A DNA stretch of 12,055 nt from JBBRYW01 sp038253945 (GCA_038253945.1 JBBSGR010000032.1:1-12055), one strand, 5' to 3'. Positions 1-5,513 are shown, counted from the first letter of the stretch. Translations and numbers: made by a program. The notes: generated by a model not told the origin, from the sequence alone.

Positions 1-1
1 G

Positions 2-229
2 ACGCTCGCGAGCTTCGGGATCTACCTGGGCCGCTTCGTGCGCTGGAACAGCTGGGACCTGTTCTCGCAGCCCGGCGCGCTCCTCCACAACGCCTGGGCG
101 ATCCTCGCCGACCCGACGCCGAAGACGGTGGGCTACACGGCCGTTTTCACCGGCTTCCTCACCTGCACGTACCTCGTTCTCGTCAGCTTCGCTCGGCTTG
201 CGCCGGGCCCCGGGAGCCGGCCTTCGTGA
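2..229 (+). CDS. DUF1361 family membrane protein, C-terminal part (5'-truncated by window)
   Basis: The reading frame is already open at the window edge, so only the last 75 codons are visible and the start lies outside. The residues read FGIYLGRFVRWNSWD near the left edge, which I recognise as the conserved block of DUF1361 integral membrane proteins. A hydrophobic segment (TAVFTGFLTCTYLVLVSFA) before the short polar tail fits a last membrane helix. The function of the family is not established. The TGA stop at 227-229 overlaps the GTG start of the next gene by four bases (GTGA), so the two are probably translated together. Family assignment is good; nothing in the sequence gives a specific role. 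Confidence 0.8.
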   Translation, partial: TLASFGIYLGRFVRWNSWDLFSQPGALLHNAWAILADPTPKTVGYTAVFTGFLTCTYLVLVSFARLAPGPGSRPS

Positions 230-939
230 GGCCGATCGTAGGCGTCACGTCCTACGTCGAGCAGGCGCGCTTCGGAACGTGGGACGTCCCCGCCGCCCTG
301 ATCCCACTGAGCTACGTCCAGGCAATCGAGCGCGCGGGAGGCAGGGCGCTGGTCGTCCCGCCCACTGAGGATGGCGTCGAGGAGACGCTGAACGCGCTCG
401 ACGGCCTACTCCTCTCGGGCGGTTCAGATCTCGATCCCTCGCTCTACGGCGCGGATACGCACCCCGAGACGCGCCACGTGCGGCCCGACCGCGACCGGGC
501 CGAGCTGGCGTTGCTCCAGGGCGCCCTCGCGCGCGACCTGCCCGTGCTGGCCGTGTGCCGGGGCAGCCAGGTCCTGAACGTCGCTCGCGGGGGGAACCTG
601 GTCCAGCACCTGCCGGATAGCCTCGGCAACGAGGCACACCGCGAGACGCCGGGCGTGTTCTCCAAGCATGCGGTGGAGGTCGACCCTCACAGCCGTCTCG
701 GCGGCATTGTCAGGAGATCCATCGAGGTGAAGTCGCACCACCACCAGGGCTACGGTGAGCTCGGTGAGGGCCTCCGCGTCGTAGCACGCGCCGAGGACGG
801 GACGATCGAGGCCGTCGAGGATCCCGAGCGCCGCTTTGCCGTCGGCGTCCTCTGGCATCCCGAAGAGGGAGAGGACGCAGCGCTCTTCGAGGCGCTTGTC
901 GCCGAGGCCGAGGAATACCGAGCTAGCAGGAGGGCTTGA
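226..939 (+). CDS. Gamma-glutamyl-gamma-aminobutyrate hydrolase family protein (peptidase C26, PuuD-like)
   Basis: The 237-residue protein is a class I glutamine-amidotransferase-like hydrolase of the C26 family. PuuD members cleave gamma-glutamyl-GABA in putrescine breakdown; related members act on other gamma-glutamyl amides. It opens with PIVGVTSY, has LLLSGGSDLDPSLYG (about 61-74), the nucleophile elbow LAVCRGSQVLNVARGG with Cys111, and the His/Glu pair in WHPEE (His211, Glu213), so the Cys-His-Glu triad is complete. The length is normal for the family. The GTG start overlaps the upstream stop, giving translational coupling to the DUF1361 gene. No polyamine genes are visible nearby, so the substrate is uncertain. 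A cytoplasmic location is expected because there is no signal peptide. Confidence 0.9.
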   Translation: MRPIVGVTSYVEQARFGTWDVPAALIPLSYVQAIERAGGRALVVPPTEDGVEETLNALDGLLLSGGSDLDPSLYGADTHPETRHVRPDRDRAELALLQGALARDLPVLAVCRGSQVLNVARGGNLVQHLPDSLGNEAHRETPGVFSKHAVEVDPHSRLGGIVRRSIEVKSHHHQGYGELGEGLRVVARAEDGTIEAVEDPERRFAVGVLWHPEEGEDAALFEALVAEAEEYRASRRA

Positions 940-970
940 CGAAAAGCAGCTGGGCCGCCGAGCCCCTCTA

Positions 971-1423
971 TTACGTCCCGACGACCTGGACGATCCAGCG
1001 CCGGTCGCGCTCGCGGTCGAGCTCGAGGAAGAGCACCCGCTGCCACGTCCCGAGCTGCAGCTCCCCGTCCCGCACGGGCACCGACTCGCCGGCCGTGCCG
1101 AGGAGCATCGCCATACAGTGCGAGTGGCCGTTCCCGGCCTCCATGTCCTCCTCGCAGATGTTCTCGGTGCGCTTCCCCCAGTCGTCGTGCGCGTAATAGC
1201 GCTCGCTCGGGACGAGCCGTTTCAAGAGCTCGGCGAAGTCCTCGAGGAAGCCCTGCTCGAACTCGTTCACGCGAACGCAGCAGGTCGTATGCGGCGAATA
1301 GACGCAGGCGATGCCGTCGACGATCCCGCTTTCGCGGACGGCGTCCTGGACGTCCTCGGTGATGTCGCGAACCTGAAGCCCCCCGCTCGTTCTGAGCGTC
1401 CGCTCGCGTTGGAAGACCTTCAC
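971..1423 (-). CDS. yjbQ: YjbQ family protein (UPF0047, secondary thiamine-phosphate synthase enzyme)
   Basis: The 150-residue protein is a full-length UPF0047/YjbQ member. E. coli YjbQ has been reported to have weak thiamine phosphate synthase activity, but its true role is unsettled. Diagnostic blocks are SPHTTCCVRVNEFE (43-56), DDWGKRTENICEEDM (80-94) and GNGHSHCMAMLLG (97-109), which contain the conserved histidines His45, His100 and His102, followed by GTWQRVLFLELD (125-136). The start is GTG at 1423, with KVFQRERTL, the usual N-terminal strand of the family. It converges on the C26 hydrolase with a 31-bp gap that shows no clear terminator. No TPP riboswitch or thiamine genes are seen around it. 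Confidence 0.92.
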   Translation of the reverse strand: MKVFQRERTLRTSGGLQVRDITEDVQDAVRESGIVDGIACVYSPHTTCCVRVNEFEQGFLEDFAELLKRLVPSERYYAHDDWGKRTENICEEDMEAGNGHSHCMAMLLGTAGESVPVRDGELQLGTWQRVLFLELDRERDRRWIVQVVGT

Positions 1424-1514
1424 CCCGGCATTGTGCCCACTGCGCTCTGAACGAAGCCTGAAGAACCGTTACCGGGGACGAGTGACGCCTCGGCCGGCGA
1501 TAGGCTCTAACGGC

Positions 1515-1588
1515 GGGCCCGTAGCTCAGCTGGTCAGAGCAGCGGACTCATAATCCGTCGGTCCCAGGTTCGAATCCTGGCGGGCCCA
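1515..1588 (+). tRNA. tRNA with anticodon CAU, probably tRNA-Ile2 (k2CAU), possibly elongator tRNA-Met
   Basis: A complete cloverleaf can be drawn. The acceptor GGGCCCG (1515-1521) pairs fully with CGGGCCC (1581-1587). The D arm is GCTC/GAGC. The anticodon stem is GCGGA/TCCGT around the loop CTCATAA (1547-1553), with anticodon CAT at 1549-1551. The T arm is CCAGG-TTCGAAT-CCTGG, and A1588 is the discriminator. CCA is not encoded. The CAU anticodon fits Met or lysidine-modified Ile2. Acceptor pairs C4-G69 and C5-G68 match the determinants that E. coli TilS uses for tRNA-Ile2, which favours Ile2. It is an inference carried over from E. coli. The gene appears to be the target of the element on its 3' side. 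Confidence 0.93.
1536..1586 (+). repeat. Left copy of 51-bp tRNA-derived direct repeat (putative attL, inside the intact tRNA)
   Basis: These bases of the tRNA (from the 3' strand of the D stem to the penultimate acceptor base) recur at 7326-7376 with three mismatches, at 1563, 1566 and 1578. The offset is exactly 5790 bp with no gaps. Duplication of a tRNA 3' portion at the two ends of a segment is the classic footprint of integration into a tRNA gene. The mobile-element meaning is inference. Confidence 0.65.
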
Positions 1589-1589
1589 C

Positions 1590-1616
1590 TGACGTGCATG
1601 ACGTGCATGACGTGCA
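1590..1616 (+). repeat. Three tandem copies of a 9-bp unit (TGACGTGCA)
   Basis: TGACGTGCA occurs three times without interruption, beginning two bases after the tRNA discriminator and followed by TGG. On the minus strand it reads as Ala-Arg-His repeats in the frame of the recombinase remnant. It may be a slippage product or part of the old attachment region. Confidence 0.85.
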
Positions 1617-1622
1617 TGGTGT

Positions 1623-1790
1623 CGAACCACGGGCAGTGTGAAGTAGGGGTAGATCTCTGCGCGGCTGACCACTTTGATTTCGGCGACCATTGCCTGCAGG
1701 AGCGCTTTGCGCTGGGGCGGCTGGCCCTTTTTCGGCGATGTCGCGGACGTGTGTGGTGAGCGCGGCGAGGTCGTTGTCGGTGAGCGGTTC
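1623..1790 (-). pseudogene. C-terminal remnant of a serine site-specific recombinase, frameshifted
   Basis: Read on the minus strand from 1790, one frame gives EPLTDNDLAALTTHVRDIAEKG. After a single-base shift in the run of four G at 1714-1717, the next frame gives QRKALLQAMVAEIKV and then VSRAEIYPYFTLPVVR. Together these match the tail I know from actinobacterial large serine recombinases (pattern ..RKALLQALVAEIRVxSRxxIxPxFRVP). Removing one C in that run restores a continuous GPAAQRKALLQA. No N-terminal resolvase domain is present anywhere in the window, so this is a fragment of a gene whose catalytic part is gone. The frame then runs on into the antisense strand of the tRNA. Its position beside the tRNA suggests it was the integrase of the island. 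Confidence 0.6.
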
Positions 1791-1981
1791 AGGGTGCTCC
1801 GTCGACGGCCCGGGGTGCCACCGGAGGCGAGCAGGCCCAGCCCCGCCTGGTTGACGCTGTCGGGTCGAGTCGTGCTGGCGTCGCCTGCGGATGTGGCGGC
1901 GGCGCGTGAGCGGTGCGGGCCGCGAGCCGGTGGCCAACTTCCTCCAAATGCGGGTCGACCTGACCGCCCGACGGCAGCCGC
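1791..1981. other. Non-coding stretch between recombinase remnant and Asp23 operon promoter
   Basis: I recognise no gene here on either strand. The open frames that cross it are low-complexity arginine/alanine/proline translations typical of out-of-frame GC-rich DNA. It may hold more heavily eroded recombinase sequence, but I could not identify any motif. Confidence 0.5.
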
Positions 1982-2009
1982 GGAACTTTCCAGCGCGATT
2001 CGGTTCTAA
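1982..2009 (+). promoter_or_regulatory. Predicted ECF-sigma (sigma-E-type) promoter of the Asp23 operon
   Basis: GGAACTT occupies 1982-1988 and TCTAA 2005-2009. GAACTT (1983-1988) and TCTAA are separated by exactly 16 bases, matching the E. coli sigma-E consensus GAACTT-N16-TCTRA at every defined position. It lies about 35 bases upstream of the first gene of an operon that itself encodes an ECF sigma factor, so autoregulation is a natural prediction. That this particular sigma factor recognises it is inference. Confidence 0.65.
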
Positions 2010-2044
2010 CCAAGTGACGACAAGAGATGCGACGAGGAGGGAAG

Positions 2045-2506
2045 ATGGCAGAGGAGGAGACGACCAGCACGCGGGCGCCGCGGGGACGCACGGCCGCTCA
2101 GCGCGGCGGCGAGACGCCCGGGCCGCTCGAGGCGGGGCGCGGTACGACGACGCTCGACGACGCCGTCGTGACCAAGGTGGCGGCAGTTGCCGCGCGGGAG
2201 GTACGGGGTGTGCACGAGCTCGGCGGCGGTATGGCCAGGGCGGTCGGCGGTGTGACGGAGGCTGTCGGGGCCACTGACGAGCGGATGCGTGGTGTATCCG
2301 TCGAGGTCGGCGAGCGAGAGGCGGCGATCGACCTCACGATCGTGGTCGATTACGGTGAGTCGATCCTGCGGGTCGCTCAGGCCGTTCGCGACAACGTGAT
2401 CAAGCGGGTCGAGGGCATCTGCGGGCTCTCGGTTATGGAGGTCAACATCTCGGTCAACGACCTGTACTTCCCGGGAGATGAGCGACAGCGGGCTCGGGTC
2501 GAGTAG
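2045..2506 (+). CDS. Asp23/Gls24 family envelope stress response protein
   Basis: The 153-residue protein has a low-complexity N-terminal tail (1-33) followed by one Asp23/Gls24 (DUF322) domain (about 34-141). Family features seen are TTLDDAVVTKVAAVAAREVRGVHEL, a beta segment VSVEVGEREAAIDLTIVVDYG, and the helix-strand end VAQAVRDNVIKRVEGICGL followed by VMEVNISVNDL. In Firmicutes, Asp23 is an abundant cytoplasmic protein tethered to the membrane by AmaP and linked to cell-envelope stress. I chose ATG 2045 over an in-frame ATG 18 bases upstream because AGGAGGG (2035-2041) sits just before it. It is the first gene of the operon, behind the ECF-type promoter, and is the likely main scaffold protein. 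Confidence 0.93.
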   Translation: MAEEETTSTRAPRGRTAAQRGGETPGPLEAGRGTTTLDDAVVTKVAAVAAREVRGVHELGGGMARAVGGVTEAVGATDERMRGVSVEVGEREAAIDLTIVVDYGESILRVAQAVRDNVIKRVEGICGLSVMEVNISVNDLYFPGDERQRARVE

Positions 2507-2529
2507 GCGGCTGCCTCGACCCGCTGCGT

Positions 2530-2886
2530 GTGGAGACCGAACCAACAGCCTCTGGACCCGGATCGCCCCGTACGGAGCTTTCCCGGCTCGCACTCGCTGA
2601 GGCGCTGGCGACGAACGGCGTGATCGGTGCGGTGGAAGGGCCGCGCGGCCTCTGGGTCACCGTCTCCGACGGCGAGCGGCTCGGCGGCGTGACGGCTCTG
2701 GCGCTGCGGGACGGGCGCTACGAGATTGGGCTTCATCTCGTCGGCCGGCTGCTTGTACCGCTGCACCCGCTCGCCGCGCGGATTCGCTCGCGCATCGAGC
2801 GCGCGGCCGCCGAGGCCGGGCTCGCTCATGTTCTCGGGCCGATCGAGATCGCCTTCGAGGACGCCGGCGAGTCGGGGGATGTGTAG
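2530..2886 (+). CDS. Small degenerate Asp23-like protein of the envelope-stress operon
   Basis: The 118-residue protein starts at GTG 2530, 23 bp after the first Asp23 gene, and has no strong ribosome-binding site. The order of elements resembles a divergent Asp23-type fold: an N-terminal helix (ELSRLALAEALATNGVIGAVEG), a glycine-rich turn, strands (LWVTVSDGERLGGVTALALRDGRYEIGLHLVG), a helix (HPLAARIRSRIERAAAEAGL) and a last strand (LGPIEIAFEDA). Small Asp23-like proteins of this kind accompany Asp23 genes in actinobacteria. No catalytic residues or membrane segments are seen. The gene is clearly real from its position and codon pattern; the family link is by pattern only. Confidence 0.7.
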   Translation: METEPTASGPGSPRTELSRLALAEALATNGVIGAVEGPRGLWVTVSDGERLGGVTALALRDGRYEIGLHLVGRLLVPLHPLAARIRSRIERAAAEAGLAHVLGPIEIAFEDAGESGDV

Positions 2887-2891
2887 CGGCG

Positions 2892-3488
2892 ATGCTGCTC
2901 CTGCTGAGAGCGATCGCTCGCCTGACGACCTTCGTTCTTCTCATTGCCTTGGCAGCGCTCGGGCTTGCGACCGCTGTCTTCTCGATCCAGGGAGACACGC
3001 GCGCCCTGAGTCTTCCCCGCCTCGCGGATCATTTTCAGCTGCCGGAGCTGCGCGACGAGGTCGGCCCCTACCTGGATCGTCTGGAGGGGGACGGGCCAAC
3101 CGCGTGGATCTCGGTCGGCGCTGGAGCTGGGGCGATCGCCGTCGGTGTGCTGCTGCTCGCCGGCGTGTTCATGCCCCGCCGCGAGCGCCTCGTCGTGCTC
3201 GAGGAGCAGGACGAGGCGCGGCTCGCCGCGCGCCGGCGGCCGTTTGCCCAGGTCGCGGCCGCGCTCGCCGAGCAGGAGCGGGGCGTCACGCAGACTAGGG
3301 TCCGAGTTCGCCCGGCTCGCCTCGGCCGAGGCCGATTGAGAGTGGCGACGTACTACTCGCACGGGCGCTCGCGGGAGGAGATCGAGCGGCGCGTCTCCGC
3401 TGCGGTGGCGCCGCTCGCCGACGCGTTTCGCCTCAGGAAGCAGGTGCGCGCGCGGCTCGGTGAGCGCGGGAGCGCGCGCGTCCAGTGA
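2892..3488 (+). CDS. AmaP/DUF6286-like membrane protein (first of two)
   Basis: The 198-residue protein starts at ATG 2892, five bases after the previous stop. It has two predicted membrane helices: residues 8-31 (ARLTTFVLLIALAALGLATA) and 71-94 (WISVGAGAGAIAVGVLLLAG). Between them is a polar segment of about 40 residues, and after them a positively charged stop-transfer (PRRER) and a cytoplasmic tail. The tail contains a beta-alpha unit (TRVRVRPARLGRGRLRVATYY, then a helix REEIERRVSAAVAPLADAF) like the end of Asp23 and AmaP domains. This architecture matches AmaP, the membrane anchor of Asp23. The next gene overlaps it by four bases (GTGA). I infer that it helps hold the Asp23 proteins at the membrane. 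Confidence 0.7.
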   Translation: MLLLLRAIARLTTFVLLIALAALGLATAVFSIQGDTRALSLPRLADHFQLPELRDEVGPYLDRLEGDGPTAWISVGAGAGAIAVGVLLLAGVFMPRRERLVVLEEQDEARLAARRRPFAQVAAALAEQERGVTQTRVRVRPARLGRGRLRVATYYSHGRSREEIERRVSAAVAPLADAFRLRKQVRARLGERGSARVQ

Positions 3489-4087
3489 AGATACGCCAGC
3501 GCATCCGAGAGCGGACGTCTCCGGTCGCATACGCCGGCCGCACTCTTCTCGCGCTGCTCGCCCTCGCGCTCGTTTGGTACGGGCTCATGCTCGTGCTCCT
3601 GGCGGCGAAGGTCTCGCCAGACAAGGTCGACGCGATCAGCCGTTACCGCGCCGCCTTCAACTACTTTGCGGGGCTCCAGCCCGGCGACGTCACGAGCCGC
3701 GTACGCCTGATCGCTGGCCTGTCGGGCTTCGCGGTCTTCCCCGTCTGCTGCTTCCTCGCCTGGAAGGAGCTGCCCCGTCCCTATCTCGCCCGCGGCGACC
3801 TGTCGCTGCTGGAGGACGAGCGGGCCACGATCACCGTCAAGCCACGCGCAATCGAGCGCGCCGCCGAGGCCGCCGTGGTCGCGCACCCGGCCGTGATCGG
3901 GGCCGCGGCGCGCTACGGCGACCACCTCAGCGTCGACATCGACGTGCGTCGGGGACGCGATCTCGCTGAGACGATGCGGGAGGCTCAGCTCCTCGTGGTC
4001 GAGGCGCTCGGCCGGCTCGAGCTGCCGGCGCTACCAGTGAGCGTGACCTTGGCTGGCTTTGACCGACGACGAAGGGAGATTGAGTGA
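3485..4087 (+). CDS. AmaP/DUF6286-like membrane protein (second of two)
   Basis: The 200-residue protein starts at GTG 3485, overlapping the preceding stop. Membrane helices are predicted at about 20-42 (TLLALLALALVWYGLMLVLL) and 72-92 (RVRLIAGLSGFAVFPVCCFL). The cytoplasmic domain (about 108-195) begins ERATITVKPRAIERAAEAAV and ends LPVSVTLAGFDRR, which is the DUF6286/AmaP-like signature found next to Asp23 genes in actinobacteria. It is a diverged paralogue of its upstream neighbour: same layout, little sequence in common. The likely role is a second membrane anchor or partner for Asp23 domains, perhaps forming a heteromeric complex. Confidence 0.78.
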   Translation: MKIRQRIRERTSPVAYAGRTLLALLALALVWYGLMLVLLAAKVSPDKVDAISRYRAAFNYFAGLQPGDVTSRVRLIAGLSGFAVFPVCCFLAWKELPRPYLARGDLSLLEDERATITVKPRAIERAAEAAVVAHPAVIGAAARYGDHLSVDIDVRRGRDLAETMREAQLLVVEALGRLELPALPVSVTLAGFDRRRREIE

Positions 4088-4311
4088 TGAGTGTGAGACA
4101 GTTCGCTGCCCTGATCGGCTTTCTGTTCGTGGTGGTGTGGATTCGATTCGGCTTCGGTGACGCTGTTCTCTGCCTCGTCGGCGCGGCCGCCTTCTGGATC
4201 GCGGTTCAGGTGCTCATCGGCGAGCTGAACCTGGCCGTGCTGCAGAGCCGCTTCGGCGAGGGCATGCGCCGCTCGCCGCCGCCGTCCCCGCCGGGAGCGC
4301 GCGTGCGCTAA
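4087..4311 (+). CDS. Small DUF2273-like membrane protein
   Basis: The 74-residue protein begins with ATG 4087, which shares one base with the preceding stop (TGATG) and has GGGAG at 4074-4078. A GTG three bases upstream is also possible. It is mostly two hydrophobic stretches (RQFAALIGFLFVVVWIRFGF and AVLCLVGAAAFWIAVQVLIG) with a glycine-aspartate turn between them, then GELNLAVLQSRF and a proline/arginine tail. DUF2273 proteins of this size and hairpin topology sit beside amaP and asp23 in Gram-positive bacteria. Its role is unknown; by context it is part of the same membrane complex. Confidence 0.75.
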   Translation: MSVRQFAALIGFLFVVVWIRFGFGDAVLCLVGAAAFWIAVQVLIGELNLAVLQSRFGEGMRRSPPPSPPGARVR

Positions 4312-4350
4312 GGAGACGCGCGCGCGTTTCGACACCGGATCTGGAACGGG

Positions 4351-4920
4351 TTGCCTCACGATGATCAGCCGGGCGCGGTGGGCCGGACCGCGGCCGGCGA
4401 GGAGCTCGAATTCCCGCCGTCGGCGGAGACGAAGCATCTCGCCGCCTTCGAGAAGCTCGTCCGGCGCAACCAGACGGTCGTCTACCGAGTCGCCCTACGC
4501 ATGCTGGGAAACGAGGCGGAGGCGGAGGACGCGACTCAAGACACATTCGTGCAGGCATGGCGCGCACTCCCGCATTTCCGGGGCGAGAGCAGCTTCGAGA
4601 CGTGGCTCTACCGGATCGTGACGAACCGCTGTCTCAACCTCCTCCGGAGCCACCGGAGTACCGAGCCTCTGTTGGAGACGCATGAGGCATCGTCGGGCCG
4701 CCCCAATCACCTCGCCGAGGCGAGGAGTGAACTCGATGCCCTCAAGGATGCGATCGGTCGTCTGCCGCCTGACCAGCGAGCAACGCTCGTCCTGCGGGAG
4801 CTGGAAGGGCTCTCGTACGAGCAGATTGCGCACGTACTGGGGACGACAGTCCCCGCCGTCAAGGGTCGCCTGCACCGGGCGCGCCTCGAGCTGCTGCACG
4901 CGATGAGGGGGTGGCGATGA
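4351..4920 (+). CDS. ECF-family RNA polymerase sigma factor
   Basis: The 189-residue protein has the two-domain ECF layout. Sigma region 2 spans about 33-102, with the core-binding and -10-recognising stretch VALRMLGNEAEAEDATQDTF and FETWLYRIVTNRCLNLLRS. Region 4 spans about 126-185, with IGRLPPDQRATLVLRELEG and a helix-turn-helix SYEQIAHVLGTTVPAVKGRL. The start is uncertain: TTG 4351 is the first possible codon after an in-frame stop and follows GGAACGGG, while GTG 4378 would remove nine residues. The gene lies 39 bp after the small membrane protein and overlaps the next gene by four bases (ATGA), the usual arrangement of sigma and cognate anti-sigma factor. A sigma-E-type promoter stands at the head of the same operon, so it probably drives its own transcription. 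Confidence 0.95.
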   Translation: MPHDDQPGAVGRTAAGEELEFPPSAETKHLAAFEKLVRRNQTVVYRVALRMLGNEAEAEDATQDTFVQAWRALPHFRGESSFETWLYRIVTNRCLNLLRSHRSTEPLLETHEASSGRPNHLAEARSELDALKDAIGRLPPDQRATLVLRELEGLSYEQIAHVLGTTVPAVKGRLHRARLELLHAMRGWR

Positions 4921-5513
4921 GCGGCGAGTCGCTCGCCTGCGGAACAGAACTGGCGTCGCTCGTCGACCAGGTCGCCGATGGCGTTCCGCCCGAGCGGCCG
5001 GCGCATCAGGAAACCTGCCCCCACTGCAAGGCCACCCTCCAAGAGATCAACCAGCTCTGGAGTCACGTGCGCGAGCTCACGCGCGAGGAGATCGCCGTCC
5101 CGAGCGGGATCGTCGAGCGGGTCATTCGCCGCATCGTCGAGGAACTCCGGGCGCTCGGGCGGCTGGTACCACTCGAGGCCGTCGTGCCGCGGCTGGTGCG
5201 GCACGCCCTGCTGCACGGGCCCGGCGGCACGACGCGGATCGCCGACCGCGTCGTCGCGAAGCTGATCGCTCGCCTCCTCCTCGACGAGCTACCCGGCGTC
5301 CGCTTGCTCGGCGCCGGCCGCGCGATCGACGTTGAGATCACCGGGCTCGAGATCACAGCCGATCTACGCCTCGTCGTCTCGTACGGAAGGCGCATTCCGG
5401 ATGTCGTGGCGAAGGTGCGCGCGGCCGTCATCCGCAGAGTCGAGGCTCTGACAGGCCTCAATGTCCGCGAGGTCAACATCGCGGTCGAGAGCGTCGAGGT
5501 GGACGGCGAGTAG
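4917..5513 (+). CDS. Zinc-finger anti-sigma factor fused to an Asp23/Gls24 domain
   Basis: The 198-residue protein has two parts. Residues 1-60 carry the ligand set of a zf-HC2/ZAS anti-sigma domain: Cys8, then His30-x3-Cys34-x2-Cys37 (HQETCPHC), followed by an amphipathic helix. These are the only cysteines in the protein. Residues about 106-193 form an Asp23 domain (TTRIADRVVAKLIARLLLDELPGV, LRLVVSYGRRIPDVVAKVRAAV, then RRVEALTGLNVREVNIAVESV). Residues 61-105 are a helical linker. There is no membrane helix. ATG 4917 overlaps the sigma stop (ATGA) and is preceded by AGGGGG; a GTG two codons earlier is less likely. The context strongly suggests that it binds the ECF sigma factor encoded just upstream. 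Coupling of release to the Asp23 scaffold is inference. Confidence 0.85.
   Translation: MSGESLACGTELASLVDQVADGVPPERPAHQETCPHCKATLQEINQLWSHVRELTREEIAVPSGIVERVIRRIVEELRALGRLVPLEAVVPRLVRHALLHGPGGTTRIADRVVAKLIARLLLDELPGVRLLGAGRAIDVEITGLEITADLRLVVSYGRRIPDVVAKVRAAVIRRVEALTGLNVREVNIAVESVEVDGE

Noticed and set aside
836..1450. Plus frame of 204 codons opposite YjbQ
   Set aside because: It is antisense to a conserved family gene.
1424..1514. Possible TPP riboswitch upstream of yjbQ
   Set aside because: There is no THI-box sequence, and the 90-bp region shows no matching structure.
1548..1937. Minus-strand open frame ending in a PPGFEPGTDGL-like peptide
   Set aside because: The tail is the antisense of the tRNA, a well-known annotation artefact. 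Only the short recombinase-like part within it is meaningful, and that is reported as a pseudogene.
4343..4371. GGAAC before the sigma gene as a second ECF promoter
   Set aside because: No TCTAA or GTT-type -10 follows at 15-17 bases, and any start site would lie inside the coding region.
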